Source of the DNA: CAYSPT01 sp964432985
GTDB lineage: Bacteria > Muiribacteriota > CAYSPT01
Length of the DNA stretch: 63,378 nucleotides
Assembly (NCBI GenBank): GCA_964432985.1
Contig: CAYSPT010000029.1
Coordinates: forward strand, 1 to 63,378
Reading direction: 5' to 3'
The translations under genes were made by a program, and so were the position numbers. Below the pieces are notes generated by a model, which saw nothing but the letters and a program-made list of their open reading frames with translations, made no database searches and was not told the DNA's origin. Shown piece by piece: positions 1 to 7,973 of this stretch. Position 1 is the first letter of the stretch. Each line of letters opens with the position of its first letter.

Positions 1-74
1 TTTTCGCTAAAGGTTTTTGTCTGACCTGCCGATTCATTAAATAGGAGGCAGTACACAACCAAGGAGGGTTGACA

Positions 75-1109
75 GTGAAAATAGCTAATTCCGACGTAAC
101 ACTCACCTCACAATTCCAATCCGAAGAACTGACCGTTCAAGAACGGTCCGGCATGCAGTCCCCCGGAAACCCCGATATGGCAACGGAAGGCTCGCAGGAC
201 GATCCCACCCAGGTAGAAGCCCGGTGGATCTGGGATGATCCCCTTCCCGAAACCGATACAGCACAGATTGATGGTGAACGCACCGTGTGGCGGCTCAAGG
301 TGCTTCTGGAGGAGTTCCTCATGCGGGAACTCGACGGCAAAAACCACCGGGAATCCGAAAGCAAAGAGTTGAATCCCGCCGCGGAGGGACTTCTCGATCT
401 GAGCAACGACCCGCTGTGGGAAGCCGGGGCGAGACACGAATATACACCCGGCCAGTTCACCCACGAGTACTATCACGAACAACAGCAGCTCGATGTGCTG
501 GCTGAAGGAACGGTTACCACCGAGGACGGCAGAACCGTTGATTTTTCTCTTTATTCTCACCTGTTTAAAGACCTGGAACTTCAGCGTGATATCTATACCA
601 TGCCACGTACAGCACGAAAAAGGAAAGATCCCCTGGTCATCAATTTCAACGGTCCGGTCAGCCAGTTGACTGAAGAGAAGTACAGTTTTGACCTTGATTC
701 GGACGGGACCGAAGAGCTTATCTCATTCGTCCCATCGGGAAGCGGGTTCGTATTCCTGGATAAAAACGGCGACGGCATAGCCACCAACGGTCAGGAGCTG
801 TTCGGACCCGAAAGCGGCAACGGATTTGCAGACCTGGCCCAATACGACCAGGATGGTAACGGGTGGATAGATGAAAACGAAGTCATATTCGATAAACTCA
901 AGATCTGGGCCAAGAATCCCGCGGGGATCGACCAGATATTCGACCTGCAAGAAGCGGGTGTTGGAGCTGTATACGTGGGCTCCGTAGACACCGAGTTCGA
1001 CCTCAAGGACAGTCAAAACGAACTCCAGGGAGAGACCCGGCGATTTGGCCTGTACCTGAACGAAGACGGATCGGCCGGCAGCCTGGAACAGATAGATCTG
1101 ATCGTTTAA
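75..1109 (+). CDS. Calcium-loop (EF-hand-like) protein, function unknown
   Basis: This is a 344-residue acidic protein with no signal peptide or membrane segment. The first 200 residues look disordered and charged. The C-terminal part (about residues 200-345) contains Asp/Asn/Gly calcium-loop signatures: DLDSDGTEE, LDKNGDGIATNG and YDQDGNGWIDENE. Proteins with this C-terminal arrangement are common, uncharacterised calcium-binding proteins in Gram-negative bacteria; the specific role is unknown. I chose GTG at 75 because AAGGAGGG (61-68) sits 6-7 bases upstream; a TTG at 69 is directly against that site. The gene stands alone ahead of the trp genes. Confidence 0.75.
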   Translation: MKIANSDVTLTSQFQSEELTVQERSGMQSPGNPDMATEGSQDDPTQVEARWIWDDPLPETDTAQIDGERTVWRLKVLLEEFLMRELDGKNHRESESKELNPAAEGLLDLSNDPLWEAGARHEYTPGQFTHEYYHEQQQLDVLAEGTVTTEDGRTVDFSLYSHLFKDLELQRDIYTMPRTARKRKDPLVINFNGPVSQLTEEKYSFDLDSDGTEELISFVPSGSGFVFLDKNGDGIATNGQELFGPESGNGFADLAQYDQDGNGWIDENEVIFDKLKIWAKNPAGIDQIFDLQEAGVGAVYVGSVDTEFDLKDSQNELQGETRRFGLYLNEDGSAGSLEQIDLIV

Positions 1110-1199
1110 ATTGGTTTAAACAGGCCGTGCAGGCCTGAGAAACAACACGCACCTCCTGCGATACCACAAAATATAAGAGACGATTTTACATTCAAGCCG

Positions 1200-1366
1200 A
1201 TGCCTGATTTTTGCCCGTTCTTCCGTTGAAGAACACAGCACCACAGCCTGTATATGAAACAGGACTGCCAGGCCGTGAATAGCCACGGACGGCACGTAAA
1301 AACAGGGATGATTATGCCTGGTCCGGGTGCTGGACGGAAACGTGAATACTGGCAAAAATCAGGCAT
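1200..1366. repeat. Structured inverted-repeat element upstream of trpE
   Basis: The 339-base gap between the first gene and trpE holds a perfect 16-bp inverted repeat: 1200-1215 pairs with 1351-1366 (core TGCCTGATTTTTGCC). The enclosed 135 bases contain four more short hairpins: 1217-1223/1228-1234 (7 bp, 4-nt loop), 1247-1251/1259-1263, 1273-1277/1284-1288 and 1321-1324/1332-1335. This would fold as a multi-branched RNA, or it could be a MITE-like element with 16-bp ends. No T-run follows the closing stem, so it is not a simple terminator. No ORF in it looks real. Confidence 0.5.
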
Positions 1367-1408
1367 ACTGTTTTCCTGTCAAAACCGGAGCATTCAAAAT
1401 GCATAAAT

Positions 1409-1435
1409 TTGACAACTGTCACCGCCTGTGATAAC
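1409..1435 (+). promoter_or_regulatory. Possible trpE promoter
   Basis: TTGACA at 1409-1414 is a perfect -35 box. The best -10 candidate is GATAAC at 1430-1435, with a short 15-bp spacer. It would place the transcription start within about 10 bases of the trpE ATG, so it is only a weak candidate. Confidence 0.3.
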
Positions 1436-1448
1436 GTGACGAATTGCC

Positions 1449-2951
1449 ATGAAAATCCACACGCTGGTCCCGTCACGGGAAGATTTTGTCAAGAAAGCAA
1501 CCGGGGGAAACCTCATTCCTGTCTACCGGGAAATCTTCGCCGACCTCGAAACCCCTGTATCCGCTTTCAAGAAAGTTGACGACGGCGGCGACGTGTTCCT
1601 GTTCGAAAGCGTTGAACAGGGAGAGAACTGGGGCCGGTACAGTTTTATCGGTGTAAACCCGGTTCTGGTTTTCAAAAGCAAGGGCACCCGGATAGAGATC
1701 ATCCAGGACGGTGTTTCCACCACCGTCGAGGGAGAACCGATCGAACACCTGAGGCAAATCCTGAGCCGCTTCCAACCGGTGAGAACGGAAGGTCTGCCTC
1801 GGTTCTACGGAGGGCTGGTAGGATATTTTTCCTACGACATGGTCCGTTTCTTTGAAAAGCTCCCGCAAACCTCTGAGCGTGATGTTGATTTCTACGACTG
1901 CTTTTTCGTCGTTCCCGAAGCAGTGCTGGTATTCGATAATGTAAGCCACACCATCAAGGTAATCGCCAATGTGTTCGTGCAGGACGGCGAAGCGCTGACA
2001 GCCTACGACCGGGGAGCCGAGAAGATAGACCGGATCGTCGATCGGCTGAAATCACCGCTTCCCCGGGTCCAGGCCGACGAATCGCGACCGCTGTCTGCCG
2101 GCTCCGGTACGGTCACCGAGTTCACCAGTAACTTCAGCCGCGATGAATTCCTCTCGGCGACCCGTAAGATCAAGGCTTATATTCGTGACGGAGACGTTAT
2201 ACAGACGGTACTTTCCCAGCGTTTCGAGACAAAGCTCGACGTAGACCCTTTCGACATTTACCGGGCGCTGCGGGTAATCAACCCGTCGCCCTACATGTTC
2301 TACCTTCGGCTCGAGGACACCATTCTGGCCGGTTCCTCCCCTGAAATTCTGGTCCGGGCCGATCACGGACAGGTGATGGTCCGGCCCATCGCCGGCACCC
2401 GCCACCGGGGACGGGACGAACGCGAAGATAAAGAGCTGGAAAAAGATCTCCTGGCCGATCCCAAGGAGCGGGCCGAGCACGTCATGCTGGTCGATCTGGG
2501 CCGTAACGACATCGGCCGGGTGGCCAGGACGGGAAGCGTCACGGTGGACGAACTGATGGCGGTCGAGCGGTACTCCCACGTGATGCACATCGTGTCCAAT
2601 GTCAGCGGAATTCTCCAGGACGGAAACGATTCTTTCAGCGCCCTGAGAGCCTGTTTCCCCGCTGGAACGCTTTCCGGTGCACCTAAAGTCAGGGCCATGG
2701 AGATCATAGAAGAACTGGAACCGAACCGCCGCGGCATCTATGGCGGATCGGTGGGCTATTTCAGCTTTTCGGGAAACATGGACATGTGTATTGCCATCAG
2801 GACAATGGTAATCAAAGGCGACCGGGTATTCGCCCAGGCGGGCGCCGGAATCGTCGCTGACTCGGTTCCCGAAAGCGAGTACGAGGAAACGGTAAACAAG
2901 TCCCGGGCCCTGGTCAAAGCCATCGAATTGGCCCGACAGGGTTTGGAATAA
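1449..2951 (+). CDS. trpE: Anthranilate synthase component I
   Basis: A 500-residue protein that forms anthranilate from chorismate, using ammonia passed from TrpG; first step of tryptophan synthesis, cytosolic. The N-terminal domain carries FLFESVEQG, equivalent to the LLES tryptophan-binding motif, so feedback inhibition by tryptophan is expected. The chorismate-binding C-terminal domain has IAGTRHRGRDE, GTLSGAPKVRAMEI and QAGAGIVADS. Length is normal for the family. The start is ATG 1449; there is no strong ribosome site before it. trpG follows after 11 bases. Confidence 0.96.
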   Translation: MKIHTLVPSREDFVKKATGGNLIPVYREIFADLETPVSAFKKVDDGGDVFLFESVEQGENWGRYSFIGVNPVLVFKSKGTRIEIIQDGVSTTVEGEPIEHLRQILSRFQPVRTEGLPRFYGGLVGYFSYDMVRFFEKLPQTSERDVDFYDCFFVVPEAVLVFDNVSHTIKVIANVFVQDGEALTAYDRGAEKIDRIVDRLKSPLPRVQADESRPLSAGSGTVTEFTSNFSRDEFLSATRKIKAYIRDGDVIQTVLSQRFETKLDVDPFDIYRALRVINPSPYMFYLRLEDTILAGSSPEILVRADHGQVMVRPIAGTRHRGRDEREDKELEKDLLADPKERAEHVMLVDLGRNDIGRVARTGSVTVDELMAVERYSHVMHIVSNVSGILQDGNDSFSALRACFPAGTLSGAPKVRAMEIIEELEPNRRGIYGGSVGYFSFSGNMDMCIAIRTMVIKGDRVFAQAGAGIVADSVPESEYEETVNKSRALVKAIELARQGLE

Positions 2952-2962
2952 AGGTTCGTGCC

Positions 2963-3532
2963 ATGCTGCTAATGATCGATAACTACGACAGCTTCACCTA
3001 CAACCTGGTCCAGTTTCTACGGGAACTGGGTGAAGATGTCAGGATTTTTAGAAACGACCGGATCAGCGTTAGCGACATTACCGGTTTGAAACCGGAGCGG
3101 ATAGTCATTTCTCCCGGCCCATGCACGCCGGAGCAGGCTGGTGTGTCCGTGGACCTGATCAAAGCCTTTGCCCACAAGGTACCAATACTGGGGGTGTGTC
3201 TGGGACACCAGGCTGTCGGCTACGCGTTCGGGGCCCGAATCGTAAAAGCAAAGACAATCATGCACGGGAAAACGTCCCGCATCCGCCACGACGGCAAAAC
3301 CATTTTTCACAGCATCCGCAGCCCCTTTGAAGCCACCCGGTATCACTCCCTGGTTATCGATGAAAACACCCTTTCTGACGACTTTGAAATCAGCGCCAGG
3401 AGCGATGACGACAAAGAGATCATGGCAATCAGGCACAAGCAGTATCCGCTTGAAGGGGTCCAGTTCCACCCGGAATCCATTCTGACCTGGAACGGGAAAG
3501 ATATACTGCACAACTTTCTGAGAAGAACGTGA
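2963..3532 (+). CDS. trpG: Anthranilate synthase component II (glutamine amidotransferase)
   Basis: A 189-residue class I glutamine amidotransferase that supplies ammonia to TrpE. The catalytic triad is complete: Cys79 in GVCLGHQAV, and His169 and Glu171 in VQFHPES. The oxyanion region ISPGPCTPEQAG is also present. It is stand-alone, not fused to TrpD or TrpE. It could also serve PabB (folate synthesis), as shared TrpG/PabA proteins do, but its position directly after trpE makes tryptophan the main role. Confidence 0.95.
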   Translation: MLLMIDNYDSFTYNLVQFLRELGEDVRIFRNDRISVSDITGLKPERIVISPGPCTPEQAGVSVDLIKAFAHKVPILGVCLGHQAVGYAFGARIVKAKTIMHGKTSRIRHDGKTIFHSIRSPFEATRYHSLVIDENTLSDDFEISARSDDDKEIMAIRHKQYPLEGVQFHPESILTWNGKDILHNFLRRT

Positions 3533-3553
3533 GGACCAAGTGTTAGGAGTCGA

Positions 3554-4594
3554 ATGACAATGATAAGAGAAGGGCTTAAGAAGGTCATTGCGGGGGGAGA
3601 CCTGACCGAGGAGGAAATGGTCGGGATCATGCAGGAAATTATGAGCGGCCAAGCCACCGACGCGCAAATCGGCGGTTTTCTGGCAGCACTTCGAATGAAA
3701 GGGGAAACGGTAGAAGAGATTACCGGCGCCGCACGGGTCATGCGGGACAATGCCGCCAATGTTTCCATAACGACGCCCGCACCGGTTATAGACACCTGCG
3801 GCACCGGCGGTGACGGTGTCAACACCTTCAACATTTCCACCGCGGCAGCTTTCGTGGCAGCCGGTGCAGGCCTGACGGTAGCCAAACACGGCAACCGCTC
3901 GGTTTCCAGCAATTGCGGGAGCGCCGATGTGCTCACGGTACTGGGAATCGATATTACCTGCGATATCACCGTCGTGCAACAGTGTCTCAACGAGATAGGG
4001 ATAGGCTTCCTTTTCGCACCCACCTTTCACAAGGCCATGAAGCACGTGATGGGGCCCCGGCGGGAAATGGGTGTCAGGACCATGTTCAACATACTGGGAC
4101 CGTTGACTAATCCGGCCGGTGCCCGCTGCCAGGTGCTGGGGGTTTATGAAAAAGCGCTCACCGAAACCATGGCCCACGTGCTGAAAAACCTCGGCAGCCG
4201 ACACGTATTCGTCATCCGGGGAGAGGACGGGATGGACGAAATCACCCTGACCGAAAAGACCACTATTTCAGAGTTGAATAATGGTCGGGTGCATACATAC
4301 CAGGTCTCACCGGAGGACTTCGGACTTCAGTTGTGCTCCCTCAAAGATCTCCAGGGCGACACACCGGAAATCAACGCCGCTATCATCACCAATATCCTGA
4401 AAGGTTCTCCCGGCCCGCGGCGGGACGTGGTGGTACTGAACGCCGCCGCTGCCATCGCAGCCGGAGGTATGGCAGACGATATCAGCCACGGTTTGTCGAT
4501 AGCACAAGAAGCCATCGACAGCGGACGCGCTCTGGAAAAAATGCATGCCCTGGCCGAGCTCACTACCCGGGAAATATCGTCGGAAAGCGGGTAA
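3554..4594 (+). CDS. trpD: Anthranilate phosphoribosyltransferase
   Basis: A 346-residue enzyme that transfers the phosphoribosyl group of PRPP to anthranilate. It has the helical N-terminal domain and the typical PRPP-binding motif DTCGTGGDGVNTFNIST, plus KHGNRSVSSNCGSADVL and the FNILGPLTNPA motif. AGGAG at 3545-3549 could serve either ATG 3554 (4-base spacing) or the in-frame ATG 3560 (10-base spacing); the product differs by two residues. trpC starts 10 bases downstream, consistent with one operon. Confidence 0.95.
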   Translation: MTMIREGLKKVIAGGDLTEEEMVGIMQEIMSGQATDAQIGGFLAALRMKGETVEEITGAARVMRDNAANVSITTPAPVIDTCGTGGDGVNTFNISTAAAFVAAGAGLTVAKHGNRSVSSNCGSADVLTVLGIDITCDITVVQQCLNEIGIGFLFAPTFHKAMKHVMGPRREMGVRTMFNILGPLTNPAGARCQVLGVYEKALTETMAHVLKNLGSRHVFVIRGEDGMDEITLTEKTTISELNNGRVHTYQVSPEDFGLQLCSLKDLQGDTPEINAAIITNILKGSPGPRRDVVVLNAAAAIAAGGMADDISHGLSIAQEAIDSGRALEKMHALAELTTREISSESG

Positions 4595-4604
4595 CGGAGG
4601 AACA

Positions 4605-5390
4605 GTGCCACCCACCACTATTCTCGAGCAGATAATCGCCGACAGAAAAAACGACGTGAAAGAACTTCTCACCAGGACTACTCTTTCGGACATCAAAAGC
4701 CATGCACTGGACACCCCGCCGCCCCGTGATTTTCTTGGTGCATTCTCTTCTCCCGGGACTAGCATCATCGCGGAATTGAAGAAAGCGTCACCGTCGCGGG
4801 GTGTCATCCGGATCGACTTCGATCCAGTTTACATCGCCGGTATCTACCAGGCCAACGGTGCCCGGGCACTGTCGGTTCTCACTGAAAAAAAGTATTTTCA
4901 AGGTGACTTGTCCTATCTTTCCCTGCTCAAGAACCATGTCTCCCTGCCGCTTCTGCGCAAGGATTTTATAGTGACGGAGTTTCAGGTGTGGGAAAGCCGT
5001 GCAGCGGGAGCAGACGCCGTACTTTTGATCGCCCGTGCACTTTCGCGATCTCTTTTGCGCGACCTCATCTCGTGTGCATTCGAAGCGGGATTGGAACCGC
5101 TGGTTGAGATACACGACGAAGCGGATTGTGAAAAAGTGCGGGATACCGATGCACGTCTTATCGGCATCAACAACCGTGACCTCACCCGGTTTACTACCGA
5201 TATTGCCGTTTCACTCAGACTGCGGCCGTCGATCGCGGCGGACAAAACGGTCATAAGTGAGAGCGGATTGAGAACCCGGAAGGATATTCTGCAACTCGAA
5301 CTGGCCGGGTTCGATGGGTTTCTTATCGGAGAATCGTTGCTGTGCGAAGAGGACATCGGTAAAAAGTTACAGGAGTTGGCCGGAGTGTAA
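4605..5390 (+). CDS. trpC: Indole-3-glycerol phosphate synthase
   Basis: A 261-residue TIM-barrel enzyme that makes indole-3-glycerol phosphate from CdRP. Visible motifs are IIAELKKASPSRG (catalytic Glu57 and Lys59), LLRKDFIV, LVEIHDEAD and IGINNRDL with the phosphate-binding SESGL near the end. The start is taken as GTG 4605, because ACGGAGGA precedes it; an upstream in-frame ATG at 4545 lies inside trpD and would add 20 non-conserved residues. It is not fused to TrpF, which is encoded separately about 600 bases further on. Confidence 0.94.
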   Translation: MPPTTILEQIIADRKNDVKELLTRTTLSDIKSHALDTPPPRDFLGAFSSPGTSIIAELKKASPSRGVIRIDFDPVYIAGIYQANGARALSVLTEKKYFQGDLSYLSLLKNHVSLPLLRKDFIVTEFQVWESRAAGADAVLLIARALSRSLLRDLISCAFEAGLEPLVEIHDEADCEKVRDTDARLIGINNRDLTRFTTDIAVSLRLRPSIAADKTVISESGLRTRKDILQLELAGFDGFLIGESLLCEEDIGKKLQELAGV

Positions 5391-5402
5391 CCCGCTTACT
5401 GC

Positions 5403-5447
5403 GCCTGTAGGGCGCTCGCCTGTAGGGCGCTCGTATGTAGAGCGCTT
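5403..5447. repeat. Tandem 15-bp repeat after trpC
   Basis: Two perfect copies of GCCTGTAGGGCGCTC (5403-5417 and 5418-5432) are followed by a diverged third copy (5433-5447). The array lies between the convergent ends of trpC and the minus-strand STAS gene. No clear terminator is formed. Confidence 0.7.
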
Positions 5448-5477
5448 CGCCGTGATGGCGCTTATTATCCTTCGTGG

Positions 5478-5807
5478 TTAATCTGTTTTAACGGCTGCAT
5501 CCACCGTGGAAAAAATTTGAAACGTGTCATCGAGAAGCATGAAAGACAGGACCGATTCGAGATCTTCGTTGACCACCGCAAACCGTATCCAGCCGTTCAT
5601 CGGTTCAAGCTGCTTGCTCAACTCGCACATGGTACCCAACCCCATGCTCGTCAAATAGGGAACTTTTTCCAGGTTGAGAACAAATCTGGTTTTACCCTGC
5701 TCGATCAACGAGCGGATGCATTCGGAAAATTCCGTCATATCTTCTCCGGACAAGCGAGAATCAGGCTTTATAACGGAAACTCCGTTTACTTCCTGGCAGT
5801 CAAACAT
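5478..5807 (-). CDS. STAS-domain protein (anti-sigma factor antagonist type)
   Basis: A 109-residue single STAS domain, the size of SpoIIAA/RsbV proteins, which bind an anti-sigma/serine-kinase partner and are switched by serine phosphorylation. The signature loop reads YLTSMGLGT in place of the usual DSSGLG: the residue aligned with the phosphorylated serine is kept (Ser54), but the preceding Asp is Thr. A purine-rich GAGGGGG lies upstream of the ATG. It is transcribed against the trp genes and separates trpC from trpFBA. The SpoIIE-type phosphatase at 43096 is a possible partner (inference). Confidence 0.85.
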   Translation of the reverse strand: MFDCQEVNGVSVIKPDSRLSGEDMTEFSECIRSLIEQGKTRFVLNLEKVPYLTSMGLGTMCELSKQLEPMNGWIRFAVVNEDLESVLSFMLLDDTFQIFSTVDAAVKTD

Positions 5808-5935
5808 GGTTGGAAGCCCCCTCGCGGTTTTTCGTGCAACACCAGGTCCACGAATTCACCTTCATCATACTTTATATTAACCAGGCACCGACGCTCTGTC
5901 AAGGGTGGCAACGTCAGCCTGAAACGATGACAAGC

Positions 5936-5997
5936 AGCAGGTTCTTCGCTGTTGCCATGCAACCTGCTTGCGCTTCAGCGAGTTTTTGCCGTACAAT
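5936..5997 (+). promoter_or_regulatory. Candidate trpFBA promoter with inverted repeat
   Basis: TTGCGC (5968-5973) and TACAAT (5992-5997) are separated by 18 bp, predicting a start about 6 bases before the trpF ATG. An 8-bp inverted repeat AGCAGGTT/AACCTGCT (5936-5943 and 5961-5968) abuts the -35 box and could be an operator. A separate promoter makes sense because the antisense STAS gene interrupts the trp operon here. Confidence 0.4.
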
Positions 5998-6009
5998 GCG
6001 TCACTGGAT

Positions 6010-6753
6010 ATGGCTATGGTACGAGTCAAGATTTGTGGTATTACAACTTTGAATGACGCACAAGCCGCCGTGGAAGCGGGGGCCGATGCCCTGGGATTCG
6101 TCTTTTATCCCGGCAGCCCGCGTTACATCACTCCCCGGGACGCCAACACATTGGTGAGGGCGCTTCCGCCGTTTGTCACCACTGTGGGTCTTTTTGTCGA
6201 CGAAGCAGGTGAATCGGTCCTCACAACCGTGGAGTATGTCGGGCTCGACGTCATTCAACTTCACGGTAATGAATCCCCCGATTACTGCCGGAATCTGAAG
6301 CGCAGGGTAATCAAAGCGTTCAGGGTACGGAACCGGGCCACCGGGGCGTCCGGGTCCATCGGAGCGTCCGGGTCCATCGGACCCGACGAAACCGCCACCA
6401 AAGTAAAGAAACTGCTGGACGAACTCAGAAAGTACAACGTTTCAGCCTGCCTGCTCGACACTTACCACCCGGATGTACGGGGAGGAACCGGACATACCTT
6501 CAACTGGGACATCGCCAGGCAGGTAGTGGACGCGGAAAGCGAAAAGAAAACGAAAAGCAGTAAGATAATTCTGGCAGGCGGTCTGACACCGAACAATGTA
6601 GCGGAAGCTGTCAGGACAGTTCTCCCGTACGGAGTCGACGTATCAAGCGGAGTGGAGAAATCTCCCGGGAAAAAAGACCACGTACTGGTACGAGAATTCA
6701 TTGCCCAGGCACGGCAGGCTGCCGTAATGCTGCAGAACAGTAATGAGAGCTAG
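6010..6753 (+). CDS. trpF: Phosphoribosylanthranilate isomerase
   Basis: A TIM-barrel isomerase converting phosphoribosylanthranilate to CdRP. Motifs: VRVKICGITTLNDA (catalytic Cys), ALGFVFYPGSPRYI, VGLFVD, VIQLHGNE, LLDTYHP (catalytic Asp) and the phosphate-binding LAGGLTPNNV and GVDVSSGVE. Length from ATG 6010 is 247 residues, longer than the usual ~205, mostly because of an insertion near residues 112-130 encoded by a tandem 18-bp repeat. ATG 6016 is also possible; the upstream in-frame start at 5968 would overlap the likely promoter. No ribosome site is visible. Confidence 0.92.
   Translation: MAMVRVKICGITTLNDAQAAVEAGADALGFVFYPGSPRYITPRDANTLVRALPPFVTTVGLFVDEAGESVLTTVEYVGLDVIQLHGNESPDYCRNLKRRVIKAFRVRNRATGASGSIGASGSIGPDETATKVKKLLDELRKYNVSACLLDTYHPDVRGGTGHTFNWDIARQVVDAESEKKTKSSKIILAGGLTPNNVAEAVRTVLPYGVDVSSGVEKSPGKKDHVLVREFIAQARQAAVMLQNSNES
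6346..6385 (+). repeat. In-frame 18-bp tandem repeat inside trpF
   Basis: GCGTCCGGGTCCATCGGA occurs twice in tandem (6346-6363, 6364-6381), adding the peptide ASGSIG per copy. The end of the second copy forms a palindrome, CGGGTCC/GGACCCG, around a 3-nt centre ATC (6369-6385). Confidence 0.85.
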
Positions 6754-6763
6754 AACTCCAGGT

Positions 6764-7969
6764 ATGGAAAGCAAGGTAAGAATTGACATGGAAACGATAC
6801 CCGATGACGGAGGACATTTCGGCCAGTACGGAGGAAGATACATCGCCGAAACACTCATGCCCGCCGTTCTGGAACTGGAACAGGCCTACGAGGAAGCGCG
6901 GCAGGATGCGGTGTTTCAGGTAGAGTTTGCCCGATACCTCCAGGAGTATGCCGGTCGACCCAGTCCGCTGTACCTGGCCTCTCGCCTGAGCCAGTTGTGC
7001 AGCGGAGCGCGGATCTATCTGAAAAGGGAAGACCTCTGTCACACCGGAGCACATAAAATCAACAACACCATCGGACAGGTCCTGCTGGCACTGCGAATGA
7101 AAAAGACCCGTCTCATTGCCGAAACCGGAGCCGGGCAGCACGGGGTGGCTACCGCCACTGTGGCTGCGTTGTTCGGACTTAAGTGCGAAGTGTTCATGGG
7201 AGAAGAGGACATGGAGCGGCAGGCGCCGAATGTGTTCAGGATGCAGCTTCTGGGAACGAAAGTTACCCCGGTAGGGTCTGGCAGCAAAACTCTCAAGGAT
7301 GCAATGAACGAAGCCATCAGGGACTGGGTTACCAATGTCCATGACACTTTCTACATCATCGGCAGCGTGGCCGGGCCGCACCCGTACCCGATGATGGTGC
7401 GCGATTTCCAGTCAGTAATCGGCCGGGAAGCACGGCAGCAGATATTACACGATGAAGGCCGGCTTCCCGACCTTCTGGTGGCCTGTGTGGGAGGCGGCTC
7501 CAACGCCATTGGGCTCTTTCACCCGTTTCTCGACGACAACGTGGCCATGGTGGGAGTCGAAGCAGCCGGGAAAGGTCTACAATCCGGGCAGCACGCCGCG
7601 TCGCTGGTCAAAGGGCGGGTCGGAGTGCTTCACGGCAGTAAAACCTATCTTCTTCAGGACCGGTACGGGCAGGTAAAGCAAACCCATTCGGTATCCGCCG
7701 GGCTCGACTATCCCGGCGTCGGACCGGAGCACAGCTACCTGAAAGATAGCGGGCGTGTGACCTATGAGGCCGTGACGGACCACGAAGCCCTGAGTGCTTT
7801 CAAAACATTGTGCCGATGCGAAGGTATCATCCCCGCCCTGGAAAGCTCCCACGCCCTGGCATACGCCATGAAGATAGCGCCGGAGATGAATCAGGATGAC
7901 ATCATTGTGGTCAACCTGTCCGGCCGCGGAGACAAGGACGTGGAAACGGTGTCGAGAATTCTGAGGTGA
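6764..7969 (+). CDS. trpB: Tryptophan synthase beta chain
   Basis: A 401-residue PLP enzyme that condenses indole with serine, in an alpha2-beta2 complex with TrpA. The PLP lysine is in the HTGAHKINN motif (about Lys98). GAGQHGVATATV and the phosphate-binding GGGSNAIGLF are intact, as is the C-terminal LSGRGDKD. This is the TrpB1 (TrpA-partnered) type. ATG 6764, ATG 6788 and ATG 6743 (overlapping trpF) are all in frame; conserved homology begins near TIPDDGGHFG, so 6764 or 6788 is likely. Confidence 0.96.
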   Translation: MESKVRIDMETIPDDGGHFGQYGGRYIAETLMPAVLELEQAYEEARQDAVFQVEFARYLQEYAGRPSPLYLASRLSQLCSGARIYLKREDLCHTGAHKINNTIGQVLLALRMKKTRLIAETGAGQHGVATATVAALFGLKCEVFMGEEDMERQAPNVFRMQLLGTKVTPVGSGSKTLKDAMNEAIRDWVTNVHDTFYIIGSVAGPHPYPMMVRDFQSVIGREARQQILHDEGRLPDLLVACVGGGSNAIGLFHPFLDDNVAMVGVEAAGKGLQSGQHAASLVKGRVGVLHGSKTYLLQDRYGQVKQTHSVSAGLDYPGVGPEHSYLKDSGRVTYEAVTDHEALSAFKTLCRCEGIIPALESSHALAYAMKIAPEMNQDDIIVVNLSGRGDKDVETVSRILR

Positions 7970-7973
7970 GACC

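Noticed and set aside
1106..1366. 86-codon minus-strand frame between the first gene and trpE
   Set aside because: Its start lies in the 16-bp inverted repeat and the peptide is Cys/Arg-rich without similarity to anything. The RNA-like structure explains the region better.
1409..1448. Classical trp attenuator
   Set aside because: I saw no short leader peptide with tandem Trp codons and no terminator with a T-run ahead of trpE.
3017..4204. Long (395-codon) minus-strand open frame across trpG and trpD
   Set aside because: It lies fully antisense to two well-supported enzymes, has no ribosome site, and its translation is His/Gly-rich without motifs. It is a by-product of codon bias in the real genes.
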